A stretch of 64,000 nucleotides of DNA, from assembly GCF_965638725.1 (NCBI RefSeq), contig NC_134959.1, forward strand, positions 15,053,417 through 15,117,416, given 5' to 3'. How positions within the stretch are numbered: position 1 is the first letter of the stretch; each line of letters opens with the position of its first letter. Origin of the DNA: Aptenodytes patagonicus. Taxonomy: Eukaryota; Chordata; Aves; Sphenisciformes; Spheniscidae. Shown here one piece after another: positions 42,401 through 49,769 of this stretch. The translations under genes were made by a program, and so were the position numbers. The notes beneath the pieces were generated by a model. That model was not told the DNA's origin, ran no database searches, and saw only the letters and a program-made list of their open reading frames with translations.

Positions 42401-45400
42401 ATTGCTGAGGATGAAAACACAGCAATTTTTGAATCCCACGTGCTTTTATAGTTCATAGTCTGTATATATTCCCTAATTTCTTGTGGTCTCAACAGGACAT
42501 TTGCAGATTGGTAAAATGAGTATCAAAGAGCAGTTAAGGTGGCTGCCTCTAACTTAGCCTATTAACAGCTCCAGTGATTTCCTCATGTTGGAATGTACTG
42601 CAGGATTGCCACAGAATAAAGTGACAGAGATGAAGGTGTGCATCAGGCAAGATGTATTTTAGCTGTTTGTAAGTCTTGCCCAGAGCATGCTAGTGGAGCT
42701 GCCAACCCATTTTTAATCCTCCTCACAAAAGCTTGATAGCAGAAGTGGGCTTCACCAGCTATTAACAGTGACTTTAGCGCCTAAGATCCAAATCTTGTTA
42801 GCCATTAGCATGACAGCAGGATATCTGAATGCACTCAGGTCTGTTCTCAGATATAAGAGTTTCATCTCACTCCAGCTGTTTCCAGTAGGGACTCCTCTCT
42901 TTAAGATTGCCAAAGAAACCAATTGGGAGTCCGGATCTCTGCAGAGAAACCAGGTTAACTGATTCAGGAAGTAAATGCAGTTCTCCCATGTCCCTTTGAT
43001 CACAATAATCTGCAGAACAATTCATGCTTGGACAGACTAACAGAGTTCTCTCCAGGTTTGCTCAAAACATTTAACATTTCTGATCCCTTCTTCCATTAGA
43101 AATGTATAAGCAGCTGCGGGCCACTTCATTTTACCAGTTGCTCCACATCCTGTTACTTATAATCTATTCCTGCGTATGTCTGCCAGCAAAACTTCTGTCA
43201 GAAGAATGATATCTTTCATTTTTAAAATAGCTTTCCTTTTCATACAGATCTTTTTTCATCTCCAAGCTGTGTGCAGCAAGAGACTGATGAGAAGGCTGCA
43301 TGTGCAACCATGTTGATGAGGGTTTCCAAAAAAAAACCCCCTCATTAAAATATATACACTGACTTAAAGTTCAGATGGTTTCCCTGTAGCTGATAGAACT
43401 GATCCTGCTGTATGTGACTATTCTGAATACATCTTTCTTAGAGATTACTTATTCCTAGAACACTTGGATAGCGATGCTTTTGACTTAAAAATAGATCAGA
43501 TTGTACCAAACTTCTTCATCTCTCGTTCTTTATTATCAAGATAGTGTATTTGTCAGTGAAAATCTTTTCAGGAATATCTATCATGGAATTAATATTAAAA
43601 GTTCTGCTGTCTTCTGTCATGTCTGACAACAATTTGTGTACAAATTAATATTTTTTTCTAGCTCCTCACTCTCAGTCCCTTAAAAAGAGACTTCTCTATG
43701 TTCGTGGATTTTATTGTATGCTAAAGAAGGAGGTTTTGTGAAAGGTATTGTTAACACATTGGCAGTCCTTTCCTGTTGCATAGTGGGTCAGCTTTGTAGT
43801 AACAGAAAATGGAGTGAAGCATAAAGATAAGCTAAAAGAAATGTGGGATTTTGTCATGAAAAGTTACCTGCTGATTTTTTTGTTGAAAAATTTACACTCC
43901 CCCACCCCAATCACTTGCAGTATTTGAGGTGGCAGTTGTCAGTCATATATCAATACAGGCAGCAAGCTATTTAAGTTGTCCAAGACTGTAAGTGCTTCAT
44001 TAATCAAAAAACAACTTGGAGTATATAAGGCAGAAAAGCAGCGAGCTTGCTTGCAGTGCTAGAACCCCAACTGTATCCAAGACACTATAATTAAGATTTT
44101 GCTTCAGTCCAGATAAGCATGTCCATCACTACATGTGTAACCTGTTTTGTATGTAAACAGCGTGTACAAGAGTATGTGCAATTTCTGGTATAATGGCAGA
44201 TGTTTATCAGCTCTCTTCACCATTCCTGCAATGAATTATATTGTGAATTTCTGACAGGTTCATAAATGATGAATAGCTTATAAAGTTTCATTTTGGGGTA
44301 ATTCTTGTGTCTAATCTCTCTCCGTGAATTAAACCTTAGAGAAGGTGCTGAAAACCGTAGCTTTTTCATTAGATAGGGATACATAATTTAACAGCTCCTT
44401 CAGTTTCAATCCAGTGTTATTCTGTACTCCAGCTACAACTATATACCTGATTTATACACAGAACTTTTCTATTAATATCAATGTAATTATAACCAACTTG
44501 TTCTGTAAAAATTTTAGCGGTCATTGTCCACTATGTCTTAGGAAAACTAGCGAGTTAATGTTAAAGTTATGCTACTCTGGGAGCAGTGCATTTTGGATAT
44601 TAAGTTTGTATATGTATTAATAGCAAGGCATAACACGTACCACCGAATACTTTCCTTGTTTATAACACAGCAGCTTTTTAATCCTATTCTACAGTTACTT
44701 GAGTTACTTCTGCTTAACCGCTTAGCAGTGCAAGCTGTTTGGTGCTTAGCTTTTTTTGAGTGCAGCAGAAAAGGTTGCAAGTAGATCCTGTTTTAAGTAA
44801 AAAATGAAATTCTGACTTACACTTGATACTGCCTTCGTTAGGGCCACTGTAGCCTCTACAGTCAGTACTTTGCTTTTGGTTTCAGTGGACAAATCATTAA
44901 ATCATTAACAGATTTTTAAAATATTTTTTTTCTCTGCTTGTTTTCAGCTTTTTGGGCCATTGTTACACCTTTTGATTTTGGAAACAGGAGGCCATAATTC
45001 CTAGCTTTTGTGTGGAAGGAAGCATTACTTCCTAACGCTACTTGTTTGTGAGAAATTAGTTGTTAAAATCATGCCAAAATGCAAATGAGGGGGCTGAGCA
45101 GAATGGCAGGAAGTTAATCATAGTACTCCACATTCTTGCAACCTGCCAGAGTTGGAAAGAGTTCTGTAGCTCGTTGGAAGGCTGGGAATGTCAACTTTCC
45201 AGAAGTAGCAGCAATTTGTTCTAGCCCTGGCTGCTTGTTGAATTACCAGGACAGAAACTACAGAATTCTCTTTTTGGCTTTTTAAGTTAATCCAATATAA
45301 TAAGTGAAATAGTCCAAAACTGATGTACAGCCAAAAAATACAACCTTTGTGGACGACAGAAATGTATATATGCATTCCATGTTAAGAACAGAAGATTAAA

Positions 45401-47436
45401 CTGTTTCTAAGTATTATTAAAAGATATACGACTTCACAGAATATACTGAGCTTCATGGTAGTTCATACATGGTTTAGCAGAACTCTCCCAGTTCTGCACA
45501 CAAAGCTATTTGTACGGAGAGAAAAAAATTACTGCCACTGTAGGTAGAGCTTCCATGCAGAATTTAAGATGCAACTCGTAAAATATGGAGGCTTACTTTG
45601 AATGTTATTCCCAACAGTTTCCTTTTGGGATTAAATCTGTGTGTCTATTCATAGGAATCTTTTTTTTCTTTCTGATTAGATGTAATAATTGGACTATATA
45701 AAGACTTCTAGTGAAGAAGAGATAAAAGGGAGTTTATGATGCTAAGTAATGATAGGTTGTTTCTTAGTCATGGCAAGTGATGCATTTAGAATACTAACAG
45801 CTTATTGACTAACGGCTTTGTGCAATTTGTAGATTATGAATAACACAAAAAACTTCCTGTAGAGGGACTTTTTACCTGGATGCTAGTGTGATTATAAAAG
45901 ATTGGCATGAGGTCTGTTCAGGAGAAAACCTGTACAGTCAAATTTGCAGCAATCACATATTTCTGAAGTGTAATTAAATCTGCATATGTAGAAAGTAATT
46001 AAGAAGTAGAAATGTCAGTTGTATTCTATGGTTGTTTTATAGTGGTTTATGGTATTTAACTGTGTTACTTAAAGAGGGAGTGGGGAAAAAATCTCAATGC
46101 ATTTTCTCCCCCATGTAAGCCTTACGTTCCTATGTTATCTAAACTCAGTATACAGACAGACATTTATTGAGCAAGTATCTTCTGTCTCTCAATTATTATG
46201 CTAAAAAATGAAAAATATTTATTTAAACCCTCAAGACATCTGTCCTTCAGGCCAGGAACATGGGATTTTATGGGCCGTGGAAACATTCTGGATTTAAAAC
46301 AGACTTCCTTACAACTTTCATGTCATGGGAGGACATGAGTGCATATCAGAAACAGTTCTCCGCTCTGCAGTAATATGCCTTGCTGGCTTCAATAATGCAA
46401 GCAGATGCTCCAAAATTTCCTAATGGAATAATTTAATAATTAAAAAAAAAATCCCCGATGGTTCAAGTCTGCTATTGCTAATGAAGATACAGAATGCTAG
46501 AAATAATCTCTCGAGGCACAAGGCTAACTGCCATATCTAGCTTTATTTTCTAACAGAAAACCCTCGCCCATTGTCGAGCTGTATAAATAATACCACAGAC
46601 AAAGAAATGCTAGGATGAGGAGCCTTCCTCAGTTGTTTATCTCTGAACCTAAAGAAGTTAGAAACAAGATTTTAAATGCCTCAAGCGAAGAGAAGCACAG
46701 GTGAATACCGGTCAGGCAGTAGCTTGTGACTCAGGTGACTGATTTTGTGAAAAACCTTGTTGAAAACAGATCTTGCTCCCGATAACAAGTGTGATAACCT
46801 GATCGCTGTTAGGCATCTCGTTAGGAGAGTTCAGAAAGCAGGAGTATTTTTACTGTGAAAAGGCTGGAGCGCAGGAAGCTCTCGGTGTGTCTCAGGAATA
46901 TATGGGGCACTGGGGCAGGGTCGCTGCCATCGTGACCCACGTTTCTGCAGGCCGGGACCCCCCCAAACCGAGGTGCCGAGGTGCTCTTGCCGCCCTCCCG
47001 CGCCCAGCGGGGACGGGAGCAGCCCGGGATGGCTGCGGGCTCCCGGCCCGCCACGGCCCCGCGCTGGGCTCCCGGCAGCGTCCACCCTGCAGCCCCGAGC
47101 CCGCACCGCAGCGCTAGCTTTCGCGAGGAGCGGAGCAGAGCACGGCCGGGGACCCGCCAGCCGCCCAGCGGGGAAGCGGCGCGGTGGGGCAGCGTGGGCG
47201 GACGGCAGCTGCCCGGGAGGAGCAGCCCCCGTGCCCCCTCGTACGAAAGTTTCCGCTGGCGGTGGGAGGGCGGCCGGGGCAGAGCGGGGGCCGCACGGGG
47301 CAGCCGAAGGGGCGGCCGCCTCCGGGGGTACCGCGGTCTCCCCCCCGGCGGGGCGCGGGCAGCTTCTCCCGCGGAGGGCGCCGTGCCGCCCGCGGCTCCT
47401 ACCTTCCAGCACCGAGCAGAGTTTGTGCAGGGCCAT
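14873..47436 (-). CDS. NETO2: NETO2, kainate-receptor auxiliary subunit (complete spliced CDS, 9 exons, 525 aa)
   Basis: Type I membrane protein that modifies gating and synaptic behaviour of kainate receptors and is also reported to bind the KCC2 chloride transporter (family knowledge). Joining nine minus-strand exons (47436-47403, 35094-35038, 33526-33386, 31421-31173, 28751-28707, 28617-28490, 24911-24683, 18561-18448, 15453-14873) gives 1578 nt, one open frame of 525 codons plus TAA, the length I know for human NETO2. Order: signal peptide (~1-24), CUB1 (~45-158, Cys 45/72/100/122), linker (161-175), CUB2 (~177-292, Cys 177/207/234/256), LDLa (297-331, six Cys), transmembrane helix (~348-368), cytoplasmic tail ending in SLSIDF. 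All introns are GT-AG. NETO1, the paralogue, is excluded by the near-identity of tail and CUB motifs to NETO2. ITFG1 lies upstream on the same strand, as in human. Confidence 0.97.
15454..18447 (-). other. NETO2: NETO2 intron 8
   Basis: About 3 kb, GT-AG, AT-rich. No exon, repeat or other feature recognised. Confidence 0.85.
18448..18561 (-). CDS. NETO2: NETO2 coding exon 8 (LDL-receptor class A module)
   Basis: 114 nt, phase 1-1, residues 295-332. It encodes one LDLa module with six cysteines (297, 304, 309, 316, 322, 331). The acidic calcium site is atypical ([11 protein letters not shown] rather than the usual DC-DGSDE-C), as in other NETO proteins. The acceptor has a long pyrimidine tract ending TCCTGCAG and the donor is G|GTGAAT. 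Confidence 0.96.
20100..21310 (+). mobile_element. CR1 LINE, old degraded copy
   Basis: Plus-strand translation shows eroded CR1 ORF2 in several frames: KGNKKGFF near 20200, [17 protein letters not shown] and [14 protein letters not shown] (20350-20450), an RT core decayed to DATKLGG near 20760, [15 protein letters not shown] (20842 onward) and [20 protein letters not shown] (to 21120). Multiple stops and frameshifts mark it as inactive. The 3' octamer end is not preserved. It lies in NETO2 intron 7, antisense to the gene. Confidence 0.85.
23124..23149 (-). other. Intronic G-quadruplex motif (NETO2 sense strand)
   Basis: The minus strand has G-runs of 3, 6, 4 and 6 with loops TTT, T and TTT. 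This satisfies the standard quadruplex pattern with very short loops and would be present in NETO2 pre-mRNA intron 7. Confidence 0.5.
24683..24911 (-). CDS. NETO2: NETO2 coding exon 7 (second half of CUB2)
   Basis: 229 nt, phase 0 in and phase 1 out, residues 219-294 plus one base. It contains the CUB2 cysteines 234 and 256 and the motifs [15 protein letters not shown] and [11 protein letters not shown]. The donor is the consensus C|GTAAGT. Joined to exon 8 it gives VDPPC, matching the family; the nearby GTGGAT position was rejected as donor because it would not restore that motif. Confidence 0.96.
24912..28489 (-). other. NETO2: NETO2 intron 6
   Basis: About 3.6 kb, AT-rich, between the two CUB2 exons. 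It includes the (AG)9 microsatellite at 27951-27968. No exon or transposon recognised. Confidence 0.85.
27951..27968 (+). repeat. (AG)9 microsatellite
   Basis: Nine perfect AG units in NETO2 intron 6, preceded by AGA. It is CT-rich on the gene strand. Confidence 0.85.
28490..28617 (-). CDS. NETO2: NETO2 coding exon 6 (first half of CUB2)
   Basis: 128 nt, phase 1 in and phase 0 out, residues 176-218. It encodes [16 protein letters not shown] and [13 protein letters not shown], with CUB2 cysteines 177 and 207. The acceptor is CCCTAG and the donor AAG|GTGGGT. Exons 6 and 7 are the only NETO2 internal exons whose lengths are not multiples of three. Confidence 0.96.
28618..28706 (-). other. NETO2: NETO2 intron 5 (89 nt, very short)
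   Basis: Starts GTCTAG and ends CCCTAG on the minus strand. At 89 nt it is near the lower limit of vertebrate introns. Read through from exon 5, the frame continues for five codons (GLVLQ) and then meets TAA. Confidence 0.9.
28707..28751 (-). CDS. NETO2: NETO2 coding exon 5 (45-nt inter-CUB linker)
   Basis: Only 15 codons ([15 protein letters not shown]), phase 1-1, residues 161-175, joining CUB1 to CUB2. The acceptor is ATTACAG and the donor is CCAG|GTCTAG, followed by an intron of only 89 nt. Without this exon the phases of exons 4 and 6 would still join, but the linker known in the family would be lost. Confidence 0.94.
28752..31172 (-). other. NETO2: NETO2 intron 4
   Basis: About 2.4 kb. 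It contains a perfect 9-bp inverted repeat (29393-29401 with 29411-29419) and a short TGTG-rich stretch near 29635. No exon seen. Confidence 0.85.
29393..29419. repeat. Perfect 9-bp inverted repeat with 9-nt loop
   Basis: TAGTAGTAT and ATACTACTA flank ACTGTATGC in NETO2 intron 4. The region is rich in TAGTA/TATAC words, so this may be a product of low complexity. Confidence 0.6.
31173..31421 (-). CDS. NETO2: NETO2 coding exon 4 (second half of CUB1)
   Basis: 249 nt, phase 1-1, residues 78-160. It begins [10 protein letters not shown] and contains the second CUB1 cysteine pair (Cys100, Cys122), a probable calcium-site acidic cluster ([10 protein letters not shown]) and the CUB closing strand [10 protein letters not shown]. 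The acceptor is TGTCTAG and the donor is G|GTAAAG. Conservation with mammalian NETO2 is very high. Confidence 0.97.
31422..33385 (-). other. NETO2: NETO2 intron 3
   Basis: About 2 kb, GT-AG. It has a small patch of higher GC at about 32440-32590 with no identity I can assign; otherwise nothing recognised. Confidence 0.85.
33386..33526 (-). CDS. NETO2: NETO2 coding exon 3 (first half of CUB1)
   Basis: 141 nt, phase 1-1, residues 31-77. It carries the first CUB1 disulphide pair (Cys45, Cys72) and the family-typical stretches [16 protein letters not shown] and ECIYILE. The acceptor is TTAAG|G and the donor is G|GTACAT. The segment before Cys45 is the divergent N-terminal extension of the mature protein. 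Confidence 0.96.
33527..35037 (-). other. NETO2: NETO2 intron 2
   Basis: About 1.5 kb, AT-rich, GT-AG. No repeat or exon recognised. Confidence 0.85.
35038..35094 (-). CDS. NETO2: NETO2 coding exon 2 (rest of signal peptide)
   Basis: 57 nt, phase 1 to phase 1. It encodes [19 protein letters not shown], the hydrophobic core and probable cleavage region of the signal peptide. The acceptor is TCATCAG and the donor is G|GTACAA. Identity with the family is high except for conservative swaps in the hydrophobic core. A 12.3-kb intron separates it from exon 1. Confidence 0.95.
36165..36640 (+). mobile_element. Very old CR1-like 3' fragment, interrupted by poly(T)
   Basis: It carries the worn 3' region of amniote CR1 elements: AGGCTAGATGGACCTTTGAT followed by a TATGGCCTTTCCCATGTTCTT-like tail is the decayed form of the well-known 3' UTR end. 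The 5' side includes GAGGGGAGATAGGATACAAG-like coding-end sequence. A run of 22 T (36381-36402) lies inside it. Confidence 0.65.
36381..36402 (+). repeat. Poly(T) tract of 22 nt
   Basis: An uninterrupted T run in the old CR1-like fragment; on the transcribed (minus) strand of NETO2 it is poly(A). It may be a slippage expansion or the tail remnant of a small retro-insertion. Confidence 0.8.
41014..41984 (-). mobile_element. CR1 LINE, young 5'-truncated copy (reverse transcriptase C-terminal half)
   Basis: In minus sense the element begins inside ORF2 just after VPQGSVLGP, carries the RT catalytic FADD motif within [11 protein letters not shown], and continues through [34 protein letters not shown] and [21 protein letters not shown] to a stop at 41093. 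It ends in a short 3' UTR and ATTCTATG-type octamers at 41014-41030, the hallmark of CR1 3' ends. The frame is broken only once, by an apparent 1-bp loss in a T-run at 41503-41505. It is inserted in NETO2 intron 1 in the same orientation as the gene. Confidence 0.92.
47403..47436 (-). CDS. NETO2: NETO2 coding exon 1 (start codon, start of signal peptide)
   Basis: The ATG is in a strong Kozak context (GACAATGG: A at -3, G at +4). The exon encodes [11 protein letters not shown] plus the first base of codon 12, then a GT donor at 47402-47401. The eleven residues closely match the NETO2 N-terminus. The reading frame stays open beyond the donor into GC-rich DNA, but that extension has no NETO2 similarity and is intronic. 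The exon sits inside the CpG island. Confidence 0.95.
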
Positions 47437-47479
47437 TGTCTCCCGGCGGGCCGCGGCGGCGACTCCGCGGCGGCGGCGA

Positions 47480-47494
47480 TCACCGGCGCTCCAT
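47480..47494 (-). CDS. Candidate uORF 2 of NETO2 (4 codons)
   Basis: ATGGAGCGCCGGTGA on the minus strand, encoding MERR. The start has a near-ideal Kozak context (GCCATGG). The stop is 43 nt before the NETO2 ATG, short for re-initiation, so it could lower translation of the main frame if included in the mRNA. Confidence 0.4.
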   Translation of the reverse strand: MERR

Positions 47495-47543
47495 GGCCAC
47501 GGCCGGGCGCGGCGGCCCCCCGCGAGGGCGCTGTGGCCCGCGG

Positions 47544-47579
47544 CTACGGCTCGGCCGGCCCCTGCCCGCCCGCGGCCAT
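47544..47579 (-). CDS. Candidate uORF 1 of NETO2 (11 codons)
   Basis: ATG at 47579 with G at -3 and G at +4 (strong context), encoding MAAGGQGPAEP then TAG. It ends 107 nt before the NETO2 ATG. It is transcribed only if the start site lies above 47579, which is likely but not proven. The peptide itself is simple and not recognised; a role would be in translation control. Confidence 0.4.
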   Translation of the reverse strand: MAAGGQGPAEP

Positions 47580-47714
47580 GCCCGGCGCCCCCGCGCGGGG
47601 CGCGCTCAGCCTCCGCCGCCCGAGCCCGGAGCCTCCGCCGCCGCCGTGCTCAGTCCCATCTAGAGTGGGGCGCGGCGGGCTCCGTCGGGGCTGGGCTGGG
47701 CTGGCCTGCCCCGA

Positions 47715-47735
47715 GGGGCGGGGAGCGGGGGGGGG
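47715..47735 (+). promoter_or_regulatory. Sp1 box and potential G-quadruplex upstream of NETO2
   Basis: The plus strand carries G-runs of 4, 4 and 9 separated by C and AGC, enough for a four-tract quadruplex with very short loops. The first part is a GGGGCGGGG Sp1/KLF box. It lies about 280 bp upstream of the NETO2 ATG, with the G-rich strand being the template strand for NETO2. Confidence 0.45.
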
Positions 47736-48579
47736 AAATCTCCCCCTAAGGCGGTCTGAGCGCCGCCCGGCAGCTCCCAGCCCGAGTGAAGCTGCTGCCG
47801 GTAAATGAAGCTCATTTAAGATGTGAGGGGTGTTTGCCTGGATGAGCCGCTTGTACGCATGTGCTCGCCCCCCACGGAGCCCCGCAAGCAGCCGCAGCCG
47901 GCGAGGCCGCTGTGCTCCTCCCGCCCGGCCGGGCACCGAGCGGGGGCGGCGGCGGCGGCAGTAGGGCAGCAGTCATCTCCGCCGCGTCCCTACGGGGAGC
48001 CGGTAGTGGCCCCGTTGAGGTCCCCCGCCTCGGTCCCCCGCCGTGCATCATGCGGCAGGCCCTATCCTCCCCGCCCGTCTGCCGGGATTTTCCCGTCTCC
48101 GGAGAGGGGCCCGGCGGTGCTGGCCGCCAGGAGCGCGTCCACGGCGACCAGGGCGGAGCGGGCGAGACGTGAGGTCCCTCTCCACGACACGGTGGCTCGG
48201 GTGAACCTGAATCCCGGCTGCCCGCCTTTGTTTGGGATCTGAGTGGGGTCCCGGTGGGGTAAGAGGGAGCCGGTCCTCCCCTTCATCTTCTGTTCCTCCC
48301 CCTCTTCCCCTCACTCGTGGCAGAGAGCCCGCGCGGCTCCAGCCGTGCGGCGTGCCCAGCTGCCTGCCTGGCTGCAGTGTGCTGCCTGCAGCTCAGGCGC
48401 CGGGAAGAGCCCATCACACGCTATGGTGCGGCTGTTGTCTGACAAGAGTGACAGCTAAAATGGAGCTATTACTTTACAAGAAGTTAATAAAAAGGCGCAC
48501 TTAGCCTGCTGCCTGCCCTGGCTCCCATCCCTCTGGCTATCCATCACATCAGGTTAGCTTGTGAGGGGAGATGTTACCT

Positions 48580-49310
48580 AGCAAAAGGGCCCGAGGTGGG
48601 GGGGCAGGTGGCGATGTCGGCGGAAGGGATGACTGTAACCCCGGGAGAAGGGCTTTCCGCCGGGCGGGGCGGGGGAGGGAGAGCCCCCGGCCAGCAGACC
48701 CCGCCGCGGGGGCACCCCGTGGCAGCCGGGGCTCCGCGTCCTCCCGGACACCTCCGAGCTGGCGATGGAGGTGTGTAACGGCGAGAGCCGCTGCTGTTCC
48801 GGACAGCCGGGAGCATGGCCGCGAAAGGTTGCCGTACCGATAGGCTACGTGTAAAATTATAGCAACGGATGTAAGCCCATTAGAGATTTTTTTAAATCTC
48901 CCATAGGCAGCATGGGTTGAAGTATCTCAGGGTATTTCATATAGGATGTCTTTTCCCTAGAACTGCCGATCAGGCGAGGCTGAGAGCTTTTGCTCAGGAT
49001 CCCGGAGTACTGAAGTAAGGGGATGTTTGGATCTGTGTGCGGAGCGTGTTGCAAAGCTTTGTGCAGCGGGCAGGGGCGGTCCGAGCCCTCCCGGCCCGGC
49101 CACCGCAGGGGCTGCGGTGTCGGGCGCGGCGACCGCGGGTTTCCCGTGCCCGAGGGCAGGCTCCAGCCCCGCCCGCAGGATGCAGGAGGTCACGTTCTCC
49201 ACTTAACTCAGGTCTTCTCCCCATCGCGGTCGTGCATAGTGATGCAAGTCTGAACCTCCGGAACCTCTCCCCCACGCGGAACTCCGCTGTCCGAGCTCAG
49301 GCACTTGATG
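48580..49310. promoter_or_regulatory. Second GC/CpG-rich block upstream of NETO2
   Basis: Two GC-rich pieces (about 48580-48860 and 49030-49300) separated by a short AT-rich stretch. It includes a tandem Sp1-type array GGGCGGGGCGGGGG at about 48664. It could be a shore of the main island, an enhancer or an alternative promoter. A smaller CpG-rich spot follows at about 49630-49770. Confidence 0.5.
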
Positions 49311-49769
49311 GAAGCAATTTGGAACCCACTCGATAGACCCATTAGATTTTGCAAACTGTAAATTAGATGCTTAATTGCAACTTGCGATTCCGTCTCCTGA
49401 AGGAGTAGGGCCGCTCACTACAGTCTCGAACGCGATTGTGAGAGGTGAAAGCTCCGATTTTCTTGTGGTTTGGTGCTATGTCTTTGAATGTCAAATTCTT
49501 TCTACAGTGTTCAAAGGTCAGCGTATCCTGTCAGAAAAGGCAGTTCTCTTGCTTCAGCTTAATCAGCTAAATATTTCAGGCTCTTCAAGTCACTGTGATT
49601 GTCAGTCATGGCGAATTAAGCAAGGAGGGACCGAAGAGCAGTCGGCCGAAGCCAGCGCGGAGCCCCACGGGGCTGCGTGTGCGGGAGGTGGCACTCCTCC
49701 CTCCGAGCGCTCCTGCGCTCTGCTCGGCCGCGGGGCGCACGGGAGACCCGGCAAGACCTTACTGTAAAG

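Larger units (their letters stand above)
35095..47402 (-). other. NETO2: NETO2 intron 1 (12.3 kb) without further exons
   Basis: The largest NETO2 intron. It holds a very old CR1-like fragment (36165-36640) and a young CR1 (41014-41984). The remainder is AT-rich unique-looking sequence in which I see no coding exon on either strand. The first ~460 bp next to exon 1 are part of the CpG island. Confidence 0.8.
47437..47660 (-). promoter_or_regulatory. NETO2: NETO2 5' leader and core promoter region
   Basis: Very GC- and CpG-rich sequence directly upstream (higher coordinates) of the NETO2 ATG. It holds two in-sequence upstream ATGs, each with a short ORF closed before the main start. No TATA box is visible, as usual for a CpG-island promoter. 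The transcription start is not determinable here. Confidence 0.6.
46940..48420. promoter_or_regulatory. CpG island over NETO2 exon 1 and promoter
   Basis: The composition changes sharply from AT-rich to strongly GC-rich with abundant CpG between these limits, and returns to average beyond. It contains NETO2 exon 1, the 5' leader and classical Sp1-type GGGGCGGGG boxes (for example 47715-47723). Several long open frames on both strands here arise from the lack of AT-rich stop codons and have no recognisable product. Confidence 0.85.

Noticed and set aside
46821-47808. Long open frames on both strands in the GC-rich region (up to about 275 codons)
   Set aside because: They overlap each other in many frames, are rich in Pro, Ala, Arg and Gly, match no family, and are explained by the scarcity of AT-rich stop codons in a CpG island. 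Only the first 34 nt of one of them is real coding sequence (NETO2 exon 1).
47544-47936. 130-codon minus-strand frame ending in the uORF 1 stop
   Set aside because: Only its last 12 codons, starting at the ATG at 47579, are considered as a uORF. The upstream part starts at a weak position and is low complexity without recognisable features.
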